A stretch of DNA of 15,272 nt from Deltaproteobacteria bacterium (GCA_017861215.1 JAGFXN010000041.1:1-15272); one strand, 5' to 3'; positions 6,305 through 13,404 are shown, numbered from the stretch's first letter. The notes: generated from the sequence alone by a model not told the origin. Made by a program: numbers and translations.

Positions 6305-7819
6305 ATGACGGATCCGCTTGATACGGAAATCGTCACGGCAGAAGGCGAAGTAAACGTCATGGGGATCATCAATGACCTGGCCGCAGGACGAATCAGTCCG
6401 CGCATTGCCGATCTCCGCTTCTGCTATGACGGCTGTATCGGCGGCCCCGGCAGAAACAGCGAACTCACCGGCCTCTACAAACGGAATCTTGTCATCTCGC
6501 ACTTCAGAAAAGGGGCCGCGTACCGAACGGCTCCTCAGTATCAGCAGCATACGGAGCGACCCGATCTTTCCCGCAGATTTACTGATCGTTATGTCGGGCT
6601 CCCTGTCCCCACAACAGATGATGTCAGGAAAATTCTTCATGCCGCCGGCAAGTTCACCCGCAGAGACGAGCTGAACTGCCGCGCCTGCGGCTATCGCAGC
6701 TGCCGCGAGTATGCGGTAGCTGTTTTTCAGGGGCTTGCCGATCTCGAAATGTGCCTGCCGCATACCATGCAGCTGATGGAAAAAGAGCATGGCAAGCTTG
6801 TGCAGAAGTACGAACTGGCAAAACGCGAACTGGCAATGGAGTACGGCGACGAATTCATCGTCGGCAGCGACCGGAAAACTCTCGACGTGCTTGATCTGAT
6901 AAAACAGGTCGGGCCGACGCCAACCACCGTCCTGATACGGGGGGAGTCCGGAACCGGCAAGGAACTGACAGCACGGGCCATACACCGCTTCAGTCAACGC
7001 AACGACAAACCGCTGGTAACCCTCAACTGCACAACGCTTACGGACTCGCTGCTCGAAAGTGAGCTTTTCGGCCACAGGAAAGGATCCTTCACCGGCGCCA
7101 TCAACGACAAGAAAGGCCTTTTCGACGCGGCAGACGGCGGCACCATTTTTCTGGACGAGATCGGCGACATTACCCCCAAGCTGCAGGCTGAACTGTTGCG
7201 GGTGCTTGACAGCGGCGAAGTAAGGGCTGTCGGCAGCAATGCCAGCAAAAAAGTTGATATCCGGCTTATCACGGCGACGAACAAGGACCTGGAGGCTGGC
7301 GTACGGGAAGGGTGGTTCCGCGAAGACCTCTACTACAGACTCAACGTCTTTGCGATTACCATGCCGCCGCTCAGGAGCAGAATCGCTTCTGTGCCGCTTC
7401 TGGCACACCACTTTCTCGAAAAGGCAAAGAAAAAGCTTAACAAAAGCATTATGGCAATTGAAGAGAGCGCCATTCAGGCAATGGTGAAGTACCACTGGCC
7501 GGGCAATATCAGGGAGATGCAGAATGTTATTGAAAGAGCCGCCGTGCTCACTGCCGACAACCTGATAAAACTTGATAACCTGCCGAAAATTTTTGCTGAT
7601 ATTTCCGCTGAACCCTTGGCAGGAGAACTTCCGCAAAACTCGTTCAAGGCTGAATTTGCCCCCCACGTCATGAAGATTGAAAAGGCTCTTCTCGAAAAAT
7701 ACCTGTTTGAAGCAAACGGCAATGTCTCCAGGGCGGCACAACTGGCAAGCATTCCCCGCAGGACATTTTACAGGATTCTTGGCCGGCATGGACTCAAGGG
7801 TCGCAAGACGGTACCCTGA
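6305..7819 (+). CDS. 3' part of broken sensor: sigma-54-dependent activator with H-cluster L3 and Fe-S motifs
   Basis: The 504 residues from the first ATG begin inside the hydrogenase-like domain. FCYDGCIGGPG (C40, C44) is the third H-cluster motif with the canonical CxxxC spacing. A separate four-cysteine Fe-S motif follows (C125, C128, C133, C150; CxxCG....C). The sigma-54 AAA+ domain is complete: Walker A GESGTGKE 213-220, GSFTGA 260-265 (the loop that contacts sigma-54, with Ser for the usual second-position Ala), Walker B IFLDE 281-285, and FREDLYYRLN with the arginine finger region at 339-346. A Fis-type helix-turn-helix is at about 473-492. There is no receiver domain, so activity is probably set by the Fe-S/H-cluster part. 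Coding sense extends upstream of the ATG to 6182, and there is no real ribosome-binding site. Likely target: the sigma-54 promoter at 7967-7982. Confidence 0.88.
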   Translation: MTDPLDTEIVTAEGEVNVMGIINDLAAGRISPRIADLRFCYDGCIGGPGRNSELTGLYKRNLVISHFRKGAAYRTAPQYQQHTERPDLSRRFTDRYVGLPVPTTDDVRKILHAAGKFTRRDELNCRACGYRSCREYAVAVFQGLADLEMCLPHTMQLMEKEHGKLVQKYELAKRELAMEYGDEFIVGSDRKTLDVLDLIKQVGPTPTTVLIRGESGTGKELTARAIHRFSQRNDKPLVTLNCTTLTDSLLESELFGHRKGSFTGAINDKKGLFDAADGGTIFLDEIGDITPKLQAELLRVLDSGEVRAVGSNASKKVDIRLITATNKDLEAGVREGWFREDLYYRLNVFAITMPPLRSRIASVPLLAHHFLEKAKKKLNKSIMAIEESAIQAMVKYHWPGNIREMQNVIERAAVLTADNLIKLDNLPKIFADISAEPLAGELPQNSFKAEFAPHVMKIEKALLEKYLFEANGNVSRAAQLASIPRRTFYRILGRHGLKGRKTVP

Positions 7820-7850
7820 GCAGGGACAAAATATGGCAACTTTCAGCCAC

Positions 7851-7872
7851 ATTGTGCCAGCAGTGGCACAAT
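7851..7872. promoter_or_regulatory. 22-bp palindromic operator/enhancer, copy 2
   Basis: Perfect 9-bp arms ATTGTGCCA and TGGCACAAT are separated by GCAG. It shares its outer ATTGTGC/GCACAAT arms and total length with the copy at 5563-5584. Its centre is about 130 bp upstream of the start predicted from the sigma-54 promoter at 7967-7982, the usual distance for an upstream activating site. An AT-rich stretch (about 7911-7956) between them could bend DNA; no clear IHF site was found. Confidence 0.75.
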
Positions 7873-7966
7873 AGCTCCCATCAGCAACGCCCACCAGCTT
7901 TCGCCAATCGGTTTTAACTTAATATTTTCAGCTACTTTTCTGTTTGTTTACGGCATTAGTCGGGAT

Positions 7967-7982
7967 TGGCACGCTACTGGCA
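7967..7982 (+). promoter_or_regulatory. Sigma-54 (-24/-12) promoter
   Basis: TGGCAC (7967-7972), five bases and TGGCA (7978-7982) give the required GG-N10-GC spacing; the only departure from TGGCAC-N5-TTGCA is one base in the -12 box. Predicted start is about 7993, leaving a 46-base leader with a strong Shine-Dalgarno before the ATG at 8039. No competing sigma-70 promoter is evident. Confidence 0.7.
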
Positions 7983-8038
7983 AAGTATTGTATTCAGTAA
8001 AACCAAACAGCAAATTAATTATCAGGAGGAGAGATACT

Positions 8039-8224
8039 ATGGGGAGAATGAGAGAGAATCCGCGCTACAACGTGATATCAATGCGGATCAGTGATGACGA
8101 GCGCGTAGAGCTTGAAAACCTTGTGTCCGTAACCGACAAGAGTGTTTCCGATATCATGCGCGAAGCAATGCTGCTGTTCAAGGCACGACTCGATTCACTG
8201 CACTTTGAGCGCAGCACGGCCTGA
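8039..8224 (+). CDS. Ribbon-helix-helix DNA-binding protein
   Basis: The 61-residue protein fits a MetJ/Arc/CopG-type ribbon-helix-helix: a basic N-terminus, the strand NVISMRIS (11-18), helix 1 DDERVELENLVSVT (19-32), a short turn with KSVS, and helix 2 SDIMREAMLLFKARL (37-51). Such proteins dimerise through the strand and bind operator DNA; some are antitoxins, but no toxin gene follows (the next gene, cysS, is on the opposite strand, stop to stop). The ATG at 8039 is chosen because AGGAGGAG lies 7 bases upstream; ATG 8048 is a weaker alternative. The sigma-54 promoter and palindrome upstream suggest it is switched on by the neighbouring sigma-54 activator and acts as the next step in the cascade (inference). 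Its own targets are unknown. Confidence 0.8.
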   Translation: MGRMRENPRYNVISMRISDDERVELENLVSVTDKSVSDIMREAMLLFKARLDSLHFERSTA

Positions 8225-8246
8225 ACTCAACCAGAGCCTGCTGCTG

Positions 8247-9725
8247 CTATTTAATCTTCCAAGCCGTCCCTGATGGTCCATCAAGGAGCTCAACCCCCTT
8301 TGCCAGGAGCTGGTCGCGCAGTTCGTCACTGCGCCTGAAATCCTTCACCTTGCGGGCTGCGGTACGCTCTGCGACAATTCTTTCAATCTCTGCAACATCA
8401 ATGTTCAGGTCAGAGCTTTTCCGCGATTTCAGCCGCGCCTGATAGTCAGACGGAACCGAATCCATCACCCCGAGTACCCCGGCAATACGGGCAATCCCGG
8501 TCTTTGCCTGACTGAAAAGTGACAGCACCGCTGCGTTCAGCGCTGCCTTGTCAGCCAGCACCCTGTTGAGCACCCGGACGAGATCGAAAATGTTGGCGAT
8601 CGCCAGAGCGGTATTGAAATCGTCATCCATCGCTTCGCAGAAGCGATCATGCAGCGTTGCCAGCTTCTCCTGCAACTCCAGCGCCGCTTCAGAGAGCAGT
8701 GCCGGAGACGCCTCTCTGCTCGCAGCGCTATCGGCCAGAGCATCATCCATCGCTGCCAGCGCACTGTAGATCCTCGACAGTCCTGCATCGGCATCGGCAA
8801 GATTCTGGTCGGAGAAATCTATTGGCGAGCGGTAGTGGGCAGAAAGCAGAAAAAAGCGCAGGACTTCACTGTCGTAACGCTCCAGAATGTCGCGGATGGT
8901 AAAGAAGTTGCCAAGGGATTTGCTCATCTTCTCGGCGTTAATATTTACAAAACCGTTGTGCATCCAGTAACGGACAAACTGCTTGCCGCTGGCAGCTTCC
9001 GACTGGGCAATTTCGTTTTCATGATGCGGGAAAACCAGATCCTTACCGCCACCATGAATGTCAAAAGTTTCACCCAGGAGCTTCATGCTCATTGCCGAAC
9101 ATTCGATATGCCACCCCGGGCGCCCGTTGCCCCAAGGGGAGGGCCAGTACGGTTCGCCCGGCTTGGCCCCTTTCCAGAGAGCAAAGTCCATAGGATGACG
9201 CTTGCGCTCATCAACATCCACCCTTGCTCCTGCCTGCATCTCTTCCAGGTTTCTGCCGGAAAGCTTGAGATATGAAGGAAATTTTCCCACCGAAAAATAG
9301 ACATCGCCGTCAATCGGGTAGGCAGTTCCCTGGGCAACAAGCTTTCCCACCAGGGCGATGATTTCGTCGACATACTCGGTTGCCTTTGGCTGATGAGTCG
9401 GCATTGCCAGATTCAGTCGCGCCATATCATCATCAAAAGCCTGTATGTAGCGTTCAGAGATGACATTGAACTCGACCCCCTCCTGTTTGGCCCGGTTGAT
9501 GATCTTGTCGTCAATGTCGGTATAGTTGCGGACATAGGTGACAGCATAGCCGGAATGGCAAAGATAGCGGTAGACAACATCGAAGGCGACATTGGCTCGG
9601 GCATGACCGATATGGCAGTTATCATAAACGGTTACCCCGCAGACGTACATGCTGACTTTGCCCGGCTGGAGAGGGACGAATTCTTCTTTGGCAGAAGTAA
9701 GGGTATTGTAGATTCTGAGCGGCAT
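8247..9725 (-). CDS. cysS: Cysteinyl-tRNA synthetase
   Basis: The enzyme joins cysteine to tRNA-Cys using ATP in the cytoplasm. The 492 residues carry the class I signatures HIGH (38-41) and KMSKS (266-270). The zinc site that selects cysteine is complete: C29, C209, H234 and E238, nearly the same numbering as the E. coli enzyme. The domain order is a Rossmann catalytic core, an alpha-helical bundle and a C-terminal anticodon-binding tail ending in a lysine-rich segment. The reading frame is open further upstream (to 9863), but the ATG at 9725 is correct: the family N-terminus PLRIYNTLT starts there, AGAGGA precedes it at proper distance, and a promoter lies upstream at 9760-9788. It converges with the RHH gene, with 22 bp between the stop codons. 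Confidence 0.97.
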   Translation of the reverse strand: MPLRIYNTLTSAKEEFVPLQPGKVSMYVCGVTVYDNCHIGHARANVAFDVVYRYLCHSGYAVTYVRNYTDIDDKIINRAKQEGVEFNVISERYIQAFDDDMARLNLAMPTHQPKATEYVDEIIALVGKLVAQGTAYPIDGDVYFSVGKFPSYLKLSGRNLEEMQAGARVDVDERKRHPMDFALWKGAKPGEPYWPSPWGNGRPGWHIECSAMSMKLLGETFDIHGGGKDLVFPHHENEIAQSEAASGKQFVRYWMHNGFVNINAEKMSKSLGNFFTIRDILERYDSEVLRFFLLSAHYRSPIDFSDQNLADADAGLSRIYSALAAMDDALADSAASREASPALLSEAALELQEKLATLHDRFCEAMDDDFNTALAIANIFDLVRVLNRVLADKAALNAAVLSLFSQAKTGIARIAGVLGVMDSVPSDYQARLKSRKSSDLNIDVAEIERIVAERTAARKVKDFRRSDELRDQLLAKGVELLDGPSGTAWKIK

Positions 9726-9759
9726 GGCAATCCTCTTGGTAGAAATGTAAGGCACGGGG

Positions 9760-9788
9760 AATCTAGCATAATGCCGCAATCTTGTGAA
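9760..9788 (-). promoter_or_regulatory. Sigma-70-type promoter of cysS
   Basis: Read on the minus strand: TTCACA (9783-9788), a 17-base spacer and TAGATT (9760-9765). The start would be near 9753, about 28 bases before the cysS ATG. Confidence 0.5.
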
Positions 9789-9913
9789 GGCTAAACCCCG
9801 ACCGGCTGTTTCGTTGCGACTGACACCCGGCTTCAGTCCATGCAGAAGATGCAAGGTCGGCATGGAATTCCGGCAGCAAAAAACGATCCCGGGAGGAAGG
9901 CTGCTACATTATC

Positions 9914-9933
9914 GTGGCACGCTTCAGTGCCAC
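9914..9933 (-). terminator. Hairpin spanning the stop codon of the sigma/anti-sigma gene
   Basis: GTGGCAC and GTGCCAC form a 7-bp stem with a 6-base loop that contains the TGA stop (9924-9926). No T run follows directly; T6 occurs about 30 bases further on the minus strand (near 9880). It may stabilise the 3' end rather than terminate. Confidence 0.35.
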
Positions 9934-11462
9934 CTGATGATCAGATCAACCACCCCTTCGGTTCCGTCCGGCGGTTGCGGCAGTTCCTGAATTCTGCCGA
10001 CTTTTCCCAAGCGGTTCATCAGGGCAAAGAGCCTGTCAACATCAATTCTGGTATAGAGGATATCACTGCCGCTGCTGTAGGCACGTCCGGTAATTGACCC
10101 TCCCAGCGAGGCTACCGCAGTCTCGACTTCCCGAATTGCTGCTACCGGGTCTTCGGTTATCATTTCCACCGCCAGTTCACTGCTCCTGCTCCGCACGGGC
10201 GGAGTTTTTTGCTGCAGCGGTCTGACGGCAGGGTTTTCGCCCCACTCAGCGGGGAGTTCCGGTGAATTTTCCCTCTTGTCACGTCTAGCGGCAACATCAC
10301 TTTTTACTGGTGCCGCAGCAGGGGTGATTGAGGGTGGAGGTGCCGGAGCCGCGGCCGCTGCTGCAGGAGGAACAGGTCGCGACAACGGGACTGACAGCAG
10401 AGTGCCGCTCCCTTCCGGGGCAGCCGCTGCGGCCGGCTTGCCCGGACTTGTGAATGGCGCTGTCATTGAGGTGATGAACCCGGCAGCCTTGCTCTGTTGC
10501 GGTGGCTGCAAAGATTGATTATCCGGGATGAGCGCTGCTTCTTTGCCGGAGACCGCCGGCAAGAAACCGTCATTTTCATGAAGCAGCAGATACGCTGACA
10601 GCCCGATTACCGCGACGAGCAGAAATCCTGCGCCGAGTTGCAGAAGCAGTGCCGGTTGAGCTTTATGGACATTTCCCGGTTTTACTGCGCTGTTTTGCAC
10701 GCGCTGCATGATTGCCGCCGGCAGCCAGTGCGGCGGATCGAAATCAGGCAGCTCTTTCAGATGCTCGATAATCCATTCAAGCCCGGCAAGTGCCTCTCGG
10801 CAGCTGCCGCAGCTTTTCAGGTGTTTTCTGACTTCTTCTGCATCTTCGGCACTCAGTGAGCTGTCGAGATAGGAATGGAAAGAACGGCGTACTTCCGGAT
10901 GGGGGAATATTTTCTCGCCGCCAGGTACCGGCGATTGTTCCGGTGGCGCCCCGCCCTTCATGATCTCCGCTGCCAGCATTTCATGGGCGGCAAAAAGCCT
11001 TGCAACCAGGACATCGGTCCGTAACTGATATATCTCCGTGATGCGTTCCAGCGAATAGCCCCTGACATCGTGCAGTACCAGGACTTCTGTCAGTTCAGGA
11101 GGAAGCTGCCGGATCAGCTGCGGCAGCTGTCCGTGCAGGCCGGCATGCTGTGACGCTCCTGCCGGCAGAACAGGGGCGCGATAGTCAAGCAGTTTTCTCG
11201 CCTCTTTCAAGGTAAGGGCAAGCAGCCAATTTGAAAAGTGGAATCTGCTGCTGAAGGAGTTTATAGTGGTAAAAGCAGCAACGAAGGCGTCCTGCGCTGC
11301 AGCAGAGGCGCTTTCATCGCTTCCGGTAAGATAGAAAGCAACGTTGAAAACCCGCTTGTGATATTTGCCGACAAGAGTTTCAAATGCCGACATATCGCCG
11401 CGCTGCCAGGCAAGCAGCAACGGAGCATCTTCATCAGGGGTGAACTTGCGCATCTTACTCAT
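9924..11462 (-). CDS. ECF-like sigma factor fused to membrane-anchored zinc-finger anti-sigma domain
   Basis: The 512-residue chain has sigma-70 region 2 at about 13-95 (including AQDAFVAAF and FSNWLLALTLKEARKLLDYR) and region 4 at about 113-165 (LPPELTEVLVLHDVRGYSLERI, a helix-turn-helix). A zf-HC2/ZAS anti-sigma domain at about 186-228 has likely zinc ligands H188, H214, C218 and C221 (HxxxCxxC). One membrane helix follows at about 271-294, then a Pro/Ala-rich linker (310-425) and a folded C-terminal module (about 428-512) resembling those in DUF4349-like or anti-sigma tails; that match is uncertain. Sigma factor and anti-sigma are normally separate proteins; here they are tethered, implying control by conformational change or proteolysis (inference). 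The start at 11462 is chosen because the -10 box at 11511-11516 excludes the longer frame. Upstream and divergent is the DUF1450 gene. Confidence 0.85.
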   Translation of the reverse strand: MSKMRKFTPDEDAPLLLAWQRGDMSAFETLVGKYHKRVFNVAFYLTGSDESASAAAQDAFVAAFTTINSFSSRFHFSNWLLALTLKEARKLLDYRAPVLPAGASQHAGLHGQLPQLIRQLPPELTEVLVLHDVRGYSLERITEIYQLRTDVLVARLFAAHEMLAAEIMKGGAPPEQSPVPGGEKIFPHPEVRRSFHSYLDSSLSAEDAEEVRKHLKSCGSCREALAGLEWIIEHLKELPDFDPPHWLPAAIMQRVQNSAVKPGNVHKAQPALLLQLGAGFLLVAVIGLSAYLLLHENDGFLPAVSGKEAALIPDNQSLQPPQQSKAAGFITSMTAPFTSPGKPAAAAAPEGSGTLLSVPLSRPVPPAAAAAAPAPPPSITPAAAPVKSDVAARRDKRENSPELPAEWGENPAVRPLQQKTPPVRSRSSELAVEMITEDPVAAIREVETAVASLGGSITGRAYSSGSDILYTRIDVDRLFALMNRLGKVGRIQELPQPPDGTEGVVDLIIRWH

Positions 11463-11510
11463 AAGCCGTCCGGACAGCGGGCAGTGCTTCGGAATTTGCA
11501 GTCGACGTAA

Positions 11511-11538
11511 ATTATAGCAGTTAGCCGGCAAATGAAAA
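11511..11538 (-). promoter_or_regulatory. Promoter of the sigma/anti-sigma gene
   Basis: Read on the minus strand: TTTTCA (11533-11538), a 16-base spacer and a perfect TATAAT (11511-11516). The start would be near 11504, about 42 bases before the ATG. Confidence 0.5.
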
Positions 11539-11588
11539 GGGCCATTATCTGGAAACATGGCTGCTATCAACTCGGGAGGGAACCGCTC

Positions 11589-11825
11589 ATGAAGGTGAGA
11601 TTCTGTGAGAACAACGAAGGCTCTGGCGCGGTTTACAAGCGGCTCAAGGCGGATTTTCCGGACCACAGCATCAAAAGGAAAAATTGCGTCAAATGCTGCA
11701 GTACCTGTAATATCAGCCTCTTTGCCGTTGTCGATAGTAATCCGTTGCGCGGGAAAAGCGGCGAAGATCTTTATCAGAAGATCGCTGCCCTGCTCAAGGC
11801 AGACCCCATGACATCGGTGAATTAA
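11589..11825 (+). CDS. DUF1450 (YuzB-like) protein
   Basis: The 78-residue protein has the length and layout of Bacillus YuzB and other DUF1450 members: an N-terminal strand with KVRFCENNEG (C6), then KNCVKCCSTC (C33, C36, C37, C40), LFAVVDSNPLRG and a C-terminal amphipathic helix EDLYQKIAALLK. The spacing suggests a thioredoxin-like or Fe-S/metal-binding small fold, but no biochemical role is established for the family. The start at 11589 is chosen because GGGAGG lies about 9 bases upstream and family similarity begins there; the frame is open further upstream. It is divergent from the sigma/anti-sigma gene. Its TAA stop coincides with the target duplication of the miniature element that follows, so the element sits immediately after the gene without altering the protein. 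Confidence 0.85.
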   Translation: MKVRFCENNEGSGAVYKRLKADFPDHSIKRKNCVKCCSTCNISLFAVVDSNPLRGKSGEDLYQKIAALLKADPMTSVN

Positions 11826-12006
11826 GAGCTTGTCCGTAAATAAGCATTACAGGCTCGCATCCCGTCTTCACGGCATCTTTGCCTGTGTCTCAATCACAAA
11901 ATCCTCGACGTAGCCGTGCTACGCCTGCGGTTTTGCTCAATCGCCCCAGTCAAATCTGCCATAAATCCGGGCGCGATCTCTCATAACGTTATTTACGGAT
12001 AAGCTC
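11826..12006. mobile_element. Miniature inverted-repeat transposable element (MITE), 181 bp
   Basis: The terminal inverted repeats are 18 bp: left GAGCTTGTCCGTAAATAA (11826-11843) and right, as its reverse complement, GAGCTTATCCGTAAATAA (11989-12006), one mismatch. TAA flanks both ends (11823-11825 and 12007-12009), a 3-bp target duplication. No ORF is inside. The interior is an imperfect palindrome: GGCA..TTTG.CTG on the left mirrors CAG.CAAA..TGCC on the right, and a central hairpin pairs CAAAA/TTTTG and GTAGC/GCTAC (about 11897-11935). The TAA duplication (TNA) and end structure suggest mobilisation by an IS5-type transposase (inference); no transposase is in the window. Confidence 0.85.
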
Positions 12007-12049
12007 TAAGTCTGTATCTCCGGCGGTTTCCCGCCACGGTGAAACGCTC

Positions 12050-12078
12050 TTGCCGAGTCCGGATAAAAAGGCTATCTT
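12050..12078 (+). promoter_or_regulatory. Possible promoter of the OmpH-like gene
   Basis: TTGCCG (12050-12055), a 17-base spacer and TATCTT (12073-12078): four of six matches in each box. The start near 12085 leaves about 34 bases before the ATG at 12119. It lies 40 bp beyond the MITE, so the insertion seems to have spared it. Confidence 0.4.
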
Positions 12079-12118
12079 CAGGGGCAGTGCAAAATCCTTA
12101 GCAAGCAGGAGTACCCCC

Positions 12119-12721
12119 ATGCGTCGAATAGTAACCGGCTTTTTCATCATCAGTGTGCTTGCAGCAGCACCTCTCTCTGCTGCTGAGACAGCTGCCCCAG
12201 GGCTGTCACCAGCGGCGGCATCTGCTCCGGCTCCTGCCGCAGTGCAGGACAATGCAGCAACCCCGGCAGCTGCCAAGAGATTTCGTGTCGGCTATGCCGA
12301 CATTATGAAGATCGCCGAACAGTCTGACGCCGGCAAAGCTGCCAAGGCACGCTTTGAAGAAAAGGCAGACCGCCTCAAGACGCAGATAGATGCAAAGCAG
12401 AAACTGCTGGAGAAACAGAAAGCGGCCCTGGAGGCGAAACTGCCTACCTATACTCCCGAGCAGCGTGCTGCCAAGATCAAAGCATATGAAAAGAAGGTTG
12501 ATGAACTCCGCAAGCTGTTGCAGCAGGCAGACAAAGAGATGAAACCGATGCAGGAGGAACTGACCCTGGAGATTTTCGGCAAGATCGAAAAAACGGCCGG
12601 AGCATATGGTGCTGCGCACGGCTTTGACATCATCCTTGCGAAGCGGGAACTGCTTTATCTTGGCAGCAACGTTGCTGCCGAGGACGTCACAGACGCCCTG
12701 ATCAAGGAGCTGAACAGATAA
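12119..12721 (+). CDS. OmpH/Skp-family periplasmic chaperone-like protein
   Basis: The 200-residue protein has a signal peptide (MRR start, hydrophobic core, likely cleavage after about residue 21), an Ala/Pro-rich spacer (about 23-52) and then the OmpH/Skp pattern. It begins with FRVGYADIMKIAEQSDAGKAA, continues as a long Lys/Glu/Gln-rich coiled coil (about 75-160) and ends with a short beta-rich part that includes the family-typical DIILAKRELLYLGS followed by DVTDALIKELN. Skp trimers hold unfolded outer-membrane proteins in the periplasm. The usual bamA/lpxD neighbours are absent, so this is probably an extra paralogue rather than the housekeeping copy (inference). The start at 12119 has AGGAG 8 bases upstream and gives the signal peptide; the frame is open further upstream. 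It converges with the REC-PilZ gene, 2 bp between stops. Confidence 0.88.
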   Translation: MRRIVTGFFIISVLAAAPLSAAETAAPGLSPAAASAPAPAAVQDNAATPAAAKRFRVGYADIMKIAEQSDAGKAAKARFEEKADRLKTQIDAKQKLLEKQKAALEAKLPTYTPEQRAAKIKAYEKKVDELRKLLQQADKEMKPMQEELTLEIFGKIEKTAGAYGAAHGFDIILAKRELLYLGSNVAAEDVTDALIKELNR

Positions 12722-12723
12722 AG

Positions 12724-13404
12724 TTAAGGCTTCGTTACGGTTCCGGCGATAAACTCTTCAATGTCACGTTTCTGTGCTGCAGCAAGTCCGGTAAATATGA
12801 TGCCGCAGTGAGACTTGCCGTCCGCTGCAGTTTCAGTCCTGACCACCCTTCCGGCTGCGGTGATCTGCGCAGCTCCCGGCAGATAGAAAGAGCAGGTAAG
12901 CTGCTCACCCGGTAGCAGAGACCGGTCGGTTTCGATCAGCATGCCGGAACCACTGATATTCTGCGAAGTACAGAAGAATACCGCGTCATCCTTTGCCCCC
13001 GTCACTCTGGCCCGTAACAGTACCCGGTAGCCCCTCCGCAGCGAAATTGTCAGCAGCTTTTCCACATGTTCGAACAGAGTTTCCGCGGTAAACGGTTTGG
13101 GCAGGCAGATATTAGCTCCGCAGTGAGCGGCGCGCGCCAGCTCTGCCGGGCGGTTATTGCAAAGCAGAATGAAGGAGACGGCGCTGAGTTCCGCATCCTC
13201 CCGTATTCTGCTGCAGAGTGTGTCCCCGGCCATCTCCGGCATGTCCAGATCAGCGACAATCAGGTTGACCTTCTCCCGGCGGTGCAGCTCCAGCGCCTGC
13301 AAGCCGGTGGGCGCCAGGACCACCTGGAAGTCCTTTCTGTCCAGCAGGCTCTTTCCTGCGGCAATAAAGTAGCGTGAGGCATTCACCAGAATGATTTTGT
13401 GCAT
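12724..13404 (-). CDS. Response-regulator receiver fused to PilZ domain
   Basis: The 226 residues contain a receiver domain (about 1-118) with the phosphoacceptor Asp52 in ADLDMPEM, Lys103 in LPKPF and a Cys (about 82) where Thr/Ser is usual. A PilZ domain follows (about 120-226). Its c-di-GMP-binding motifs are present: RRGYR at 123-127 (RxxxR) and NISGSG at 149-154 (NxSxxG). The protein therefore probably joins a two-component input to c-di-GMP binding; such REC-PilZ proteins are common in Geobacter-type genomes and are linked to motility or surface behaviour. No histidine kinase is adjacent, so the partner is unknown. The ATG at 13404 has AAAGGG upstream at suitable distance. Confidence 0.92.
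   Translation of the reverse strand: MHKIILVNASRYFIAAGKSLLDRKDFQVVLAPTGLQALELHRREKVNLIVADLDMPEMAGDTLCSRIREDAELSAVSFILLCNNRPAELARAAHCGANICLPKPFTAETLFEHVEKLLTISLRRGYRVLLRARVTGAKDDAVFFCTSQNISGSGMLIETDRSLLPGEQLTCSFYLPGAAQITAAGRVVRTETAADGKSHCGIIFTGLAAAQKRDIEEFIAGTVTKP

Noticed and set aside
6299..7894. Minus-strand ORF of 531 codons opposite the sigma-54 activator
   Set aside because: It is the shadow of the AAA+ gene in the opposite strand; no family pattern and no start signal.
8039..8246. Toxin-antitoxin pair with the RHH protein as antitoxin
   Set aside because: The next gene downstream is cysS on the opposite strand and no small partner ORF overlaps or follows.
10276..10518. Plus-strand Ala/Gly-rich ORF within 10276-10518
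   Set aside because: It is antisense to the Pro/Ala-rich linker of the sigma/anti-sigma protein and reflects its GCC/GCG-rich codons.
11826..12006. Riboswitch or tRNA-like RNA in the 11.8-12.0 kb gap
   Set aside because: Terminal inverted repeats and a flanking TAA duplication show a transposon-like element instead.
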